Shown here one piece after another: positions 27,645 to 36,707 of a stretch of DNA of 64,000 bases. Origin of the DNA: Chryseobacterium sp. 3008163 (GTDB lineage: Bacteria; Bacteroidota; Bacteroidia; Flavobacteriales; Weeksellaceae); assembly GCF_003669035.1 (NCBI RefSeq), contig NZ_CP033070.1, forward strand, positions 2,046,001 to 2,110,000, in the 5' to 3' direction. Under the pieces are notes generated by a model. The model saw only the letters and a program-made list of their open reading frames with translations, ran no database searches and was not told the origin of the DNA. Position 1 is the stretch's first letter, and every line of letters starts with the position of its first letter. The position numbers and the translations under genes are program-made.

Positions 27645-28586
27645 ATGAAAATCTCCGTCATCACTCCCGTTTACAATGCCGAAAAATACATCAGACAAGC
27701 TGTGGAATCTGCTCTTCAGTTTGAAGAAGTGTATGAAATAATCTTAGTTGAAGATCAATCACCTGACAATGCTCTTGAAGTCTGCAAAATACTGGCAGAG
27801 CAATATGAAAAAGTAAAATTGTATCAACATCCCGACAAAAAAAACCACGGTGCCGGAGCAAGCCGAAATTTGGGTATTGAAAAATCTACGGGAGATTTTA
27901 TTGCTTTTTTGGACGCCGATGACTACTATCTTCAGAACCGTTTTGATGCTGAAAGAGAGTTGTTTAAGAATAATGAAGTTGATGCTGTTTACGGTGCTTT
28001 GGGTGTGCATTATTATTCAGAAAAGGCAAAGGAGCAATATTATTCTTTGTTTGGCGACAGACTGACGACCGTTTATAAAAAACAAACTCCCAAAGACGTT
28101 TTTCCGGGTCAGCTTAATATGCTCGGAAGTTTTGGACTTTTTAGCATTGACACTCTAACAATCAGAAAAAAACCTTTGCTAGAAAAGGTACAGCCGTTAT
28201 TTAAAACACATTTAAGGTTGCATCAGGATACTGAGCTCCTATTTCGAAGTTCGTTTTATCTCAACTTTTATCCCGGAGTTTTAGACAAAGCCGTTGCAAT
28301 GAGAGGTGTGCATGAGAGCAACAGAATTACACAAGTTGATACCAAAAAAGTAAAACCGTCAAATACCAGAGTACTATTGTGGAGAGCAGTAAATGCGTGG
28401 GCTCAAAGCGAGAAAACGATGTCTGAAGACATAAAACTTCACATCAAAAGAACCCACAGAAGCTGGGAAATTGCCCAAGCTTCTTTTTTGAAAAAATGGG
28501 GGATGATTGCGAAGTATTTAATTACAGATTTTAAAAGTATAAGATCAGGGCTTTACAATATAAATTTCAGGAATGAGTTATTTTAA
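27645..28586 (+). CDS. Family 2 glycosyltransferase
   Basis: A 313-residue GT-A enzyme. ISVITPVYNAEKYIRQAV, IILVEDQSPDNALEV, HGAGASRNLGIEKS and IAFLDADDYYLQNRF are in canonical order, with DADD near residue 92 binding the metal. LRLHQDTELLFRSS follows as the catalytic-base region and MRGVHESNRITQ near residue 220 is shared with the broken paralogue at 25702. It is the last plus-strand gene before the minus-strand block; its final nine bases overlap the convergent GNAT gene. Confidence 0.9.
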   Translation: MKISVITPVYNAEKYIRQAVESALQFEEVYEIILVEDQSPDNALEVCKILAEQYEKVKLYQHPDKKNHGAGASRNLGIEKSTGDFIAFLDADDYYLQNRFDAERELFKNNEVDAVYGALGVHYYSEKAKEQYYSLFGDRLTTVYKKQTPKDVFPGQLNMLGSFGLFSIDTLTIRKKPLLEKVQPLFKTHLRLHQDTELLFRSSFYLNFYPGVLDKAVAMRGVHESNRITQVDTKKVKPSNTRVLLWRAVNAWAQSEKTMSEDIKLHIKRTHRSWEIAQASFLKKWGMIAKYLITDFKSIRSGLYNINFRNELF

Positions 28587-29156
28587 CTTTTTCCCCATTA
28601 AGTATTTTTTTTCGAGGATGTTATTGATTTCTCTTATAATTTTAAAGTTCTTACTCGTGTAGAATTGCAGTGCAGAATTATTTTGCTCAACCTCAAGCTC
28701 ATAATAATCCTTTGTTTTCCTAAGTTCCTGCTCAAATCCTTCCAGAAGTTTTTTTCCGATTCCTGATCCTTTGCGTTTTTGATCAACTGCGATATAAACC
28801 AATTGTGTTTTTGAGTCTCCCTGCTGAAATCCTTTAGCAAAAAAACTCTGAAAAATATACAAGAGATATTTAGGATGCTTAATTAAAGCTAAAAGTGTTT
28901 GTTTAATAAAATACGTTTTGTTTTGAGATATAAAGCTTCCGAACATATCTTCCACATCTAATGTTGCGAACACAAAACCGCACAACTCTCCTCCTTCTTT
29001 ATAACCTACTAAAACCGTATCATCTCCTTTACGTAAATGATGTAAGTAAAATTTTTCTATAAAATCGTTGGTATAGAAATTTATGAGGCTGGGCAAATTA
29101 TTCTTATGAATATTGACCACATCCGTTAAATCTTCTTTGGTAAGATTAAAAATCAT
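28578..29156 (-). CDS. GNAT family N-acetyltransferase
   Basis: A 192-residue GNAT protein. LVYIAVDQKRKGSGIGKKLLE near residue 125 is the acetyl-CoA pyrophosphate loop (R/Q-x-x-G-x-G/A), and YELEVEQNNSALQFYTSKNF is the C-terminal motif B. The N-terminus (LTKEDLTDVVNIHKNN) is typical. It is the last gene of a minus-strand series and overlaps the FemAB-like gene by four bases. Acetylation of an amine exposed by the YdjC-type deacetylase of the same group is possible but inferred only from proximity. Confidence 0.85.
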   Translation of the reverse strand: MIFNLTKEDLTDVVNIHKNNLPSLINFYTNDFIEKFYLHHLRKGDDTVLVGYKEGGELCGFVFATLDVEDMFGSFISQNKTYFIKQTLLALIKHPKYLLYIFQSFFAKGFQQGDSKTQLVYIAVDQKRKGSGIGKKLLEGFEQELRKTKDYYELEVEQNNSALQFYTSKNFKIIREINNILEKKYLMGKKLK

Positions 29157-30090
29157 TTTAATACTTTATAAATCAGTTTAGGTCCCAGAAAATTAGCTAT
29201 TGACAAGGGTAGTTTCTTCCACATATTGATGAGAAACTTAACAAGCTTTCCGTCTTCATCATTTGTATGAGAAGCTTTGTTGAAATAGTAGTAATACAGC
29301 TGAATGGGCTCTGCACCCCAAGATAGCTTATACTTCACTGTACTTTGTCCGTTTCTGCTTCTGCCCATATCAAATGCTAAAATCTTTCGATCGATAGCAA
29401 ATTTAATAATATTCCAATAGAGAATATTATTTACAGAAAGTTTATTAAACTCTTTTAAAGTCGCTGCATAAGGATGACAAATATAATCATCACTGAATAT
29501 CATGCAAGCTGCAGAAATTGGTTTCTCATCAATATAAATTACCATAAACTGACCGTGAAATTTTGAATCAGCACTAAAATATTTTATGATGTTACCATAA
29601 AAACTCTTTGAATGTGTGGGTGTTCCCAAATCACGCCATGCTTTGGTGATAACTTCGTAGAAATCATCTAATAATTCCTCTCCTCCTGTCTTTATCTGAA
29701 AATCATTTTTTTCTGCTTTACGAACCTGATTTCTTGTCTTAGATTTGATGTGTTTATTCCAAACCACATCGATTCCACCTGACAGATCAAGTACGAATGT
29801 TTTATAATCAGTGACTAAAATGAATTGTAACGAATCATGAAGGTTTAGCTCTTCTTTCGATTTTATCAGAATCGGCTTGTCTGTAATTTTAAGAAAATCT
29901 TTACTAACTTCTTTATTTTTAAAAAATGCCCCCCGTAAGATAAATATGGAGCATTAGAATAATAACTCCCATTACCAAAAAGGTTGAGTTTATTTTCCTG
30001 AAATTCTACAATCTTTGCTTCTAAAGGATATGTATCAAGAACAATACTTTTCCATTCATCTGATTCAGAAAAATTAGTCCACGAACTCAT
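29153..30090 (-). CDS. FemAB-like aminoacyl/acyltransferase, frameshifted at 29921-29926
   Basis: Two minus-strand frames join when one T (A on the plus strand) is restored in the six-base run 29921-29926. The joint reads GHFFKNKEVSKDFLKITDKP and the gene then encodes about 312 residues. HIKSKTRNQVRKAEKNDF is the basic segment typical of FemABX/GNAT-like lipid II aminoacyltransferases, and YYFNKASH lies near the C-terminus. I start at ATG 30090 (MSSWTNFSES); two upstream ATGs at 30108 and 30123 lie deeper inside the preceding gene. In such loci the family probably attaches an amino acid or acyl group to a glycan or its lipid carrier. Confidence 0.75.
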
Positions 30091-30895
30091 AATCTTTAAA
30101 TTTTTCATTAAAACACAAATCAAATTCCTGCTTTCTGAAATCTGACCTTAAAAATTCTATAAAACGTGCATCCAGATTTGGTGCCTCAACATCTAAATCT
30201 CTCAGAGAAGGATGCAACATGACTTCTACAGTTTTCTCATTCACCGATTCCAAATACGTAAAAAGATTTTGAGAATTAATTTCGCAGGTATTTAAAATGC
30301 TGTAAAAATCTACATTTTTCTTATTACTGTTAAACAAGCTCAAAAATTTAAGCAATGTAAGTTTCACAACGTTTGCTATACTTGCAGTTCTTGAATTATA
30401 CTTAAAAGAAGTAGAAAAATCTTCATTAATCTCTCTTATTCTTTCAATATCATATTTTTTTGCAAGTTTCTGTACAATTTTATTTATAGATGGAATAATG
30501 TGTATATGCTCATGCCCATCAATGTGAGAAATCTGGATATTATGGTCTAAAAGTTTCTGTAATTGAAGCTCAATTTCGGTTTCTATAGCTTTCAAATTGG
30601 TTTTTGACTTTTTCAGAAAAAGAATTTTCACAAAATTATTAGCCAAAAATCCATTCTTATCAGTGATACCGCTCTCACCAGAAAGTGCCTTGCAACACGT
30701 TAAATTGATATGTAAACCTACTTTCAGTTTTGATGCATTTGGAATCACATTTGCGATGGCATCATCAAAATAGTCTGTATTTGCCATGAGGCTTGCGTGC
30801 GTAAGATAGCCTTCATTGTGCGCACGAAGTATTGCCTGATTTACACCTTTGGATAAACCTAAATCGTCTGCATTGATGATTAATATGTTGCTCAT
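30074..30895 (-). CDS. YdjC/ChbG family carbohydrate deacetylase
   Basis: A 273-residue metal-dependent deacetylase. ILIINADDLGLSKGVNQAI holds the catalytic and metal-binding Asp-Asp, GLHINLTCCK the first His, and HIDGHEHIHIIPSINKI the zinc-binding His cluster. HPSLRDLD near the C-terminus is also conserved. The family removes N- or O-acetyl groups from oligosaccharides. No signal peptide is seen, so it should act in the cytoplasm on a precursor. It starts one base after the upstream membrane-protein gene ends and overlaps the FemAB-like gene. Confidence 0.9.
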   Translation of the reverse strand: MSNILIINADDLGLSKGVNQAILRAHNEGYLTHASLMANTDYFDDAIANVIPNASKLKVGLHINLTCCKALSGESGITDKNGFLANNFVKILFLKKSKTNLKAIETEIELQLQKLLDHNIQISHIDGHEHIHIIPSINKIVQKLAKKYDIERIREINEDFSTSFKYNSRTASIANVVKLTLLKFLSLFNSNKKNVDFYSILNTCEINSQNLFTYLESVNEKTVEVMLHPSLRDLDVEAPNLDARFIEFLRSDFRKQEFDLCFNEKFKDYEFVD

Positions 30896-30896
30896 T

Positions 30897-32243
30897 TTAT
30901 TTATGCGAAAGGGACTTCAAATCAAAATATTTTATAATATTTTTTTCTTCAGCTGTATTTTTATGTGGATTTTTATCAATGTATTCTATTCCGTTTTCAA
31001 AAAGAACTCTTCTGTTAAATTTCGAATAATTATCATTAAAATAATTGAGTTGTTCATTTATTACAACCTCGTCACTGATCCTCCTTTTTTCTAAAATTTC
31101 GCGAGAAAGACTTGTGTATATCCTATCTGCCCCAAAGCAAATTGAGCTACTGACCATAAAGAATACAACAAGCCAAACAGCAGCAATGCCTTTTATGAAT
31201 GATGAGTTAAACTTAAAAACTTTAACAACCCGATTAGCTATAAAGGCAATTACAATAATTATCAGCATTGTTGAAAAAAACATCAATCTCGTCCCTGTAA
31301 GTGGAGAATAAGAAATAATCAATATAGCCAAAATAGCCATAGAAAGGCAGCTTAACAAAAAATAGGACTCTCTTCGGTTTAGTAATTTTCTTTTAGCAAG
31401 ATAAATAAATCCTAAAAAAGAGATCACAGCTATAAAAATCAATTCAAAATTAAAGTAATAATAAAACTTCAGTATTTTAGTAAATGTGGCAAAGTAATCC
31501 TCGAAACTAAAACCATACTGAGTCTTACCAACAGTTTTATATTTCACCGCATTCGCCGGTGCAAAAAATAATGCCAAATAGCCACTTGCTACTGAGATAT
31601 TAATCGCCATAATGTTCAAATCAGGAAGTTTCTTGTTTTTAAACATAAATATAACACCACAAACCCCTGAAAAAAGCAAAAGAATAGGTGGTACATGCTC
31701 ATTGCCCATTCCTGTTACAAACGCTACAAGACTTAGTAAAATAATCTTTAAACCAGATTTCGGTAATACATTCCTGCGAAAAATAAAGTATTCTGTCATC
31801 ACAAACAAATACAGCAAATACAGCACATGCGTAAAAGTATAATTGGTTGCAAACGGGCTGTAATAAAACAATTCCCCAAAATAGTTAATTAAAAAAATAA
31901 AAGCTGCAGTTAGAATCAGAAATTTCCAAGCATCTTCTTTTTGAGAAATTTTCGGAAATCGTCTGAAAACATTAGCGAATAAAGCCCATAAAAATCCGTT
32001 AAAAAGTAGGAATCCAAATATAACTTTTAATATTTTACTCCGAGTGACAATATTCAGAAAGAATTGTCCGCTTCTAGGGTTTACATAATTGTAGCTCGTC
32101 CAATATTCAGAAAAAACATAAGGCAATTGAGACTTATCAAGATAATAAAATTCATCACGGGTAACAGGAAACCAATACAGACTTAGTAGAAACCCTATAT
32201 TGATAAGAACAATTAAAAATAATGGCAAATATTTAGTCTTCAT
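30897..32243 (-). CDS. DUF6056-like polytopic membrane protein
   Basis: A 448-residue protein with about eleven hydrophobic helices. An acidic DEFYYLD lies in the first periplasmic loop (residues 28-34), the position where GT-C glycosyltransferases carry their catalytic Asp. FVTGMGNEHVPPILL and ALFFAPANAVKYKT look like the DUF6056 pattern as I remember it. It overlaps the GtrB-like gene by 11 bases. Such pairs usually mean that the GtrB-like protein makes a polyprenyl-phosphate sugar and the polytopic partner transfers it on the outer face of the inner membrane. The family name is from memory and should be confirmed. Confidence 0.65.
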   Translation of the reverse strand: MKTKYLPLFLIVLINIGFLLSLYWFPVTRDEFYYLDKSQLPYVFSEYWTSYNYVNPRSGQFFLNIVTRSKILKVIFGFLLFNGFLWALFANVFRRFPKISQKEDAWKFLILTAAFIFLINYFGELFYYSPFATNYTFTHVLYLLYLFVMTEYFIFRRNVLPKSGLKIILLSLVAFVTGMGNEHVPPILLLFSGVCGVIFMFKNKKLPDLNIMAINISVASGYLALFFAPANAVKYKTVGKTQYGFSFEDYFATFTKILKFYYYFNFELIFIAVISFLGFIYLAKRKLLNRRESYFLLSCLSMAILAILIISYSPLTGTRLMFFSTMLIIIVIAFIANRVVKVFKFNSSFIKGIAAVWLVVFFMVSSSICFGADRIYTSLSREILEKRRISDEVVINEQLNYFNDNYSKFNRRVLFENGIEYIDKNPHKNTAEEKNIIKYFDLKSLSHK

Positions 32244-33184
32244 TTTTAATAATTTCGTTAAAATACAGTGGTCTGTTTTTTACTTCTATATGAATTCTTC
32301 CAATATACTCTCCTAAAATTCCTAAAAAAAGCATAATTAAAGAGCAGAAAAAAATCATCACCGAGAGCAACGTAAGAAAACCCGTCTTCGGTTCATGATT
32401 AACATGGCTTATGTAAATAGAGTATGCCAAAAATAGAACTGAACTGAAACACCCTAAAAAGCCAAGCAAAGTTGCAAGCCTCAAAGGTTTTACAGAAAAC
32501 TGAATTACACTATCAATAGCCAGTTTATACAATTTTAAAAATTATATTTTGAAGTACCGGCAAATCTTTTAGGAGCTGTAAATTCTAAAATTAAAGCATC
32601 CTGAAGTCCAACCAAAGAAAGCATCCCTCTGAACATTCTGTCTGTCTCATTCAGCTGATTGATCCAGATAACATACTTTTTATCCAAAAGTCTGAAATCA
32701 GGCATATTGCGCGGAATTTTCACATCCGAAAGAAAATTGAGAATTTTATAATAGGTATTTCCGAGAATCCTGTATTTTAACCCTTTATCTTCATTATCCG
32801 TTCGCTGTGTAAGCACCAATTTATAACCTTCGAGCCATTTCTGAATCATTTCTGCGGCCATTGCAGGCGGATGTTGTAAATCTGCATCCATGAAGAGGAC
32901 TGCAAATTCCTTCTCTTTATTGTGCTGAGCCACGTAGTTTAATCCTGCGGTCATCGCCATTTCGTGCCCAAAATTTTTAGACTGGTTGATTATGGTTATA
33001 TGAGAATCTTTTTTTGAAGATCTCTTAAAACCTGAAGGGTCTGATCTCTTGAGCCATCATTTACAAAAACAAGCTCATAATCTTCAAAAGAAATTTTGTT
33101 TAATTCTTCATGAAGACCTGCATGCAGTACTGCAAGACTCTCTTCTTCGTTGTAAGCAGATATAATCAGGTAAACTTTCTTCAT
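32233..33184 (-). CDS. GtrB/ArnC-like polyprenyl-phosphate glycosyltransferase, frameshifted twice
   Basis: Three minus-strand frames form one gene of about 317 residues. Restoring one base in the seven-base run 33009-33015 gives LQKKDSHITIINQSKNFGHE, and one in the five-base run 32537-32541 joins the last part (KYNFLKLYKLAIDS). The N-domain has VYLIISAYNEEESL, FVNDGSRDQT and VLFMDADLQHPP (DxD). The C-terminal part has two membrane helices followed by LGILGEYIGRIHIEVKNRPLY, the GtrB/DPMS hallmark. I start at ATG 33184; a TTG at 33193 is less likely. It should charge undecaprenyl phosphate with a sugar for the neighbouring polytopic protein. Confidence 0.85.
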
Positions 33185-33244
33185 ATTAAACAATTCTTTT
33201 TTAAGGTACTTTAAAACATTGGCAACCAGAAAACCAGAAAAAAT

Positions 33245-34015
33245 TTACTTCACAAAAACTCCCACAAATTTCCCTTCAAACTCCACCACAGTAGGTGCAA
33301 TTTTTTCCTGCTCACAAAAATCCTGGAAAGCCGAGTTGTCATTAATATCATCAGAAATGAAGACTCCGCCTTTTCTTAATCGTGGATAAAGCGTTTCGTA
33401 AGCCCATCTCATTCCTTCGTAAGATTTGTCAGAATCATAATGTACCACATCGATTTCACCGCTTTCTTTTAAAATTTTAGGTAAAGATTCGCGGTCGGCA
33501 TGACGAAAGAGTTTCCAATTTCTTCTTAAATTTTGCGGAACCACACAACCAACATATTGGTCACCATTTTGCCCTAAATATGGCATATCTGAGCTGTACA
33601 AAGTTCCGTTTCTTTTTTGCAGAGAAGTCAGCGTAGCAAAAGAACTCCAGCCATAAGCAACACCGGTTTCGATGACGGCTTTTGCCTCAGTGAATTCGCA
33701 TGCACTGTATAAAAGTTCTAAAGCTCCTGCTCCACCCATTTTTATCGGGCAGGCATTTTGTATGTCTAAAGCTTTTTTAAATTCTTGAGGATATTTTTCT
33801 GAAAAAGACAGAAATTCAACACTAAACAATTTCTTTATAGCATCGTTTTGGCTGACAGCAATTTGCGAAGCCCAAAGGTTCGTTTTTTCTTTCCCTTTGA
33901 AAGCACTGTTTCTGTTAAAAGTATTTTTGATGATTTTCCTACCTAATTCAGGATAGAGATCCGGACGTTTCAGATAGCCTATAAAAGTTTTAAGAACTCT
34001 AGTTATTTCGCTCAC
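33245..34015 (-). CDS. Class I SAM-dependent methyltransferase
   Basis: A 256-residue protein of the Methyltransf_24/CmcI-like type. AKAVIETGVAYGWSSFATL near residue 130 is the SAM loop, and IDVVHYDSDKSYEGM followed by LRKGGVFISDDIND forms the acidic metal or catalytic region common in sugar O-methyltransferases of this group. The start is GTG at 34015. A -7 box CAAAAATA (TATTTTTG on the minus strand) lies 19 bases upstream. It is separated by 60 bases from the GtrB-like gene and diverges from the glycosyltransferase at 34121. Confidence 0.82.
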   Translation of the reverse strand: MSEITRVLKTFIGYLKRPDLYPELGRKIIKNTFNRNSAFKGKEKTNLWASQIAVSQNDAIKKLFSVEFLSFSEKYPQEFKKALDIQNACPIKMGGAGALELLYSACEFTEAKAVIETGVAYGWSSFATLTSLQKRNGTLYSSDMPYLGQNGDQYVGCVVPQNLRRNWKLFRHADRESLPKILKESGEIDVVHYDSDKSYEGMRWAYETLYPRLRKGGVFISDDINDNSAFQDFCEQEKIAPTVVEFEGKFVGVFVK

Positions 34016-34034
34016 AGTGTTTGTTTTAATGTTG

Positions 34035-34042
34035 CAAAAATA
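34035..34042 (-). promoter_or_regulatory. Candidate -7 box for the minus-strand methyltransferase operon
   Basis: TATTTTTG on the minus strand fits TAnnTTTG and ends 19 bases before the GTG start at 34015. No TTG is found at the preferred distance. With the plus-strand box at 34079 it forms a back-to-back promoter pair in the 105-base divergent gap. Confidence 0.45.
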
Positions 34043-34078
34043 AAGATTTTTATCTTATTAATAATTTTTAAGAATAAT

Positions 34079-34086
34079 TATCTTTG
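34079..34086 (+). promoter_or_regulatory. Candidate -7 box for the 34121 glycosyltransferase operon
   Basis: TATCTTTG lies 34 bases before the ATG at 34121. No TTG at the usual spacing. It divides the divergent gap with the minus-strand box at 34035. Confidence 0.45.
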
Positions 34087-34120
34087 TGAAAATTTACTAA
34101 TACAAAAACCTCTCCCCCAG

Positions 34121-34960
34121 ATGAAGTTCTCGATACTCATTGCCAACTACAATAATGGAAAGTTTTTCAGGAGTTGCTACGATTCTATTATTGCTCAAAG
34201 TTATGACAATTGGGAGGCTGTAATCCTTGACGATTCTTCTACAGACGATTCTTTAAAAGTCATCAAGTCAATTATTGGGGATGATCACCGTTTTAAAATT
34301 TTCAAAAACGAAAGTAACAGCGGTGTAGGCATTACCAAAAGTAAACTGATTGAATTGGCGGCAGGAGAAATCTGTGGTTTTGTAGATCCTGATGATGCCA
34401 TTACACCCAATGCCTTAAAGTCGAGTATCAAAATTTTTAAAAATCAGAAAAACGTTGTACTCACCTATTCAAAATATATAAAATGTGATGAAAATCTAAA
34501 AGAGATTGACATTCCAAAGAATCCGATGCCGGTTCCCAATAATGATCCATTTTTTTTTAACTGTCCGGTTCATATTGTCCATTTTGTGTGTTTCAGGAAA
34601 GACATCTATGAAACGACAGAAAAGATGAATACGGAAATGAAAATTGCAGAAGATCAGGATTTATACTTAAAAATGTACGAAAAGGGAAAAGTGAAATTCA
34701 TTGACGAAGCCAATTATTTGTACAGAACACATCCCGGAGGCATTTCACAGAACGACAACAGACCAAAGTCAAGGGAATATTTTTCTAAGGTTATTTTTAA
34801 TGCCATGCAAAGGAGAAATTTAAAAATGATTAACGGGAAAACCGTTCCTTCTCAATTTAGTGATTCAAAACAGATTTATGATTTGCTTGAATATCAAAAT
34901 TCTATACCCTACAGAATTCAAAAGAAATTGAGAATATTGGTTCAACAATTATTTAGCTAA
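34121..34960 (+). CDS. Family 2 glycosyltransferase
   Basis: A 279-residue GT-A enzyme with FSILIANYNNGKFFRSCY, AVILDDSSTDDSLKVI and EICGFVDPDDAITPNAL (DPDD metal site near residue 88). KIAEDQDLYLKMYEKGKV carries the catalytic-base acidic motif. It opens the second plus-strand glycosyltransferase run, and its stop shares one base with the following family 4 glycosyltransferase start. Acceptor and donor unknown. Confidence 0.9.
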   Translation: MKFSILIANYNNGKFFRSCYDSIIAQSYDNWEAVILDDSSTDDSLKVIKSIIGDDHRFKIFKNESNSGVGITKSKLIELAAGEICGFVDPDDAITPNALKSSIKIFKNQKNVVLTYSKYIKCDENLKEIDIPKNPMPVPNNDPFFFNCPVHIVHFVCFRKDIYETTEKMNTEMKIAEDQDLYLKMYEKGKVKFIDEANYLYRTHPGGISQNDNRPKSREYFSKVIFNAMQRRNLKMINGKTVPSQFSDSKQIYDLLEYQNSIPYRIQKKLRILVQQLFS

Positions 34961-36115
34961 TGATGAAAAAAGATAAAATAAAAGTTCTTTTCAGACACCG
35001 TTCTATGGAAATGGGTGGCGTTGAGAAAGTAATTCTAAGCATGCTCAATCATCTTGATAAAGAAAAATTTGAGATGACGGTTTGTTTGAATATCAATCAG
35101 GGCGAGCTTCGAGATGAGTTCCCAAAACACGTCAGAAAAGTTTTTATTGCAAACGGAAAAGAAGATTTTTCTAAAATTCTGTCATTCAAAAATTACAGCT
35201 GGCTAAAAGAAAACTGAAACTGCAAAAAGCTCAGAAGAACCCCAAAATAGCTGGAAAATTACTCAATGAAAATTTTGAAGTTGAAATTGCACCTACTTAT
35301 GCAGCATTTTCATCGGTTTTAAATTCTACCAATAAAAATTCAAAAAAAATAGGCTGGTTTCATTCAGACATTACGCTTCCCAAATTGCAACCGTTGGTTC
35401 CTGCCATTTTAAAGCAAATTCCGCAGTTTGATTACTTTATTTTTGGATCTCAGCAGACGAAAGATATTTTAATTGAAACATATCCCAATTTAAACATCCC
35501 TGAAAATCAGGTTATTTTAAATGCAATTCCGATTGAAGAATTAAAAACCAAGGCTAAAGCTTTTCAACCTGAATTTCCAGACAAACCTATATTCGTTTCT
35601 GTAGCAAGACTTCACAGCAGAAAAGGCTTCCATAAACTGATGGACGCGCACGCCCAATTATTGAAAGATGGTTTTGATCATCACGTTATCGTCATCGGTG
35701 ATGGCGATGAAAAAGAAAATTTAAAAAAACAGGCAGAAAGTTTGAGAGTAACCAAAAGTTTTGAGTTTTTAGGATCATTACTGAACCCTTATCCTTACGT
35801 GAAAAAAGCAGATTTTTTCATTCTTCCTTCTGAGTCTGAAAGCTGGCCACTGATTATCGCAGATTCACTGATCCTCCAGAAACCAATAATTTCAACCAAT
35901 GTAGGTGGAATTCCGGAAATGATCAGTCATGAAAAACAGGATACCTCATCAATTACGAAACCAGCGAAATGTATGATGCGATGAAAAAATTTCTTACTGA
36001 GCCTGAATTTGTTTTGAAAATTAAAGAAAATCTCGCGGATATTGAAAAACAGTTTGATAATCAGAAAATTTTTGATGCCGTTGAAAATATCATCACTAAA
36101 TTAGTTGAAAAATAA
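34960..36115 (+). CDS. Family 4 (GT-B) glycosyltransferase, frameshifted twice
   Basis: Three frames join if one A is restored in the A5 run 35188-35192 and one in the A5 run 35932-35936; the gene then runs to the stop at 36113-36115, beyond the last obvious open frame, with about 385 residues. The N-domain has MGGVEKVILSMLNHL (glycine loop of GT4 enzymes), the middle IFVSVARLHSRKGFHKLM and ILPSESESWPLIIADS, the EX7E-type donor site, and then VGGIPEMI. The restored end reads GYLINYETSEMYDAM. It uses a nucleotide sugar on the cytoplasmic side. It is similar in layout to the gene at 36708. Confidence 0.84.
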
Positions 36116-36140
36116 TTCCCGTTTCAATTTAAAATAATAA

Positions 36141-36707
36141 TTGATGAATTTATTTTACCGAATCATACTAAAAATCCATGCCACCTGGCAAAATATACAT
36201 GACACCGCTTACATAGAAATATGTAAAGCAAGAGGCATGAAAGTGGGCAAAGATGTCATTTTTATAGAAGCTCCGGCCTTCGGTTCAGAACCCTACCTCA
36301 TCGAAATCGGTGACCGCACCAAAATTACTGCAGGCTGTACTTTCATCAACCATGACGGCGCAATGTACGTCATCCGAACGATGGAAAAATATGAAGATGC
36401 AAGAAATTTTGGAAGAATAAAACTCGGAAGCAATTGTTTCGTGGGCAACAACTGTACATTTTTACCAGGCTCTCAAATGGGAAACAATTGTATTTTGGGG
36501 GCAGGTTCTGTTTTAAATTCTTCCATGCCCGACAACTCTGTCTATGCAGGAGTCCCGGCAAAATTCATTTGTACCATCGAAGAATACGGCGATAAGGCTT
36601 TAACAAACAATGTAATGTATCCGAGAGAACTCGAGCCGTTCCGACCTAAATTAGATGCTTACATCAAAGAGCATCTTCCCTACACCTATAAACACATTAA
36701 AAAATAA
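36141..36707 (+). CDS. Hexapeptide-repeat acyltransferase (WbbJ/maltose acetyltransferase-like)
   Basis: A 188-residue left-handed beta-helix protein. KVGKDVIFIEAPAFGSEP starts the first coil, INHDGAM holds the catalytic His near residue 74, and LGSNCFVGNNCTFLPGSQMG followed by ILGAGSVLNSSMPDNSVYAG finishes the helix with the usual GVPAKF cap. It should O-acetylate a sugar, using acetyl-CoA, in the cytoplasm. It lies between two GT4 genes, and the next start codon immediately follows its stop. Confidence 0.88.
   Translation: MMNLFYRIILKIHATWQNIHDTAYIEICKARGMKVGKDVIFIEAPAFGSEPYLIEIGDRTKITAGCTFINHDGAMYVIRTMEKYEDARNFGRIKLGSNCFVGNNCTFLPGSQMGNNCILGAGSVLNSSMPDNSVYAGVPAKFICTIEEYGDKALTNNVMYPRELEPFRPKLDAYIKEHLPYTYKHIKK

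Noticed and set aside
28578-34015. Minus-strand block as a mobile element
   Set aside because: No transposase, integrase, terminal inverted repeats or target duplication are visible; strand inversion alone is not evidence.
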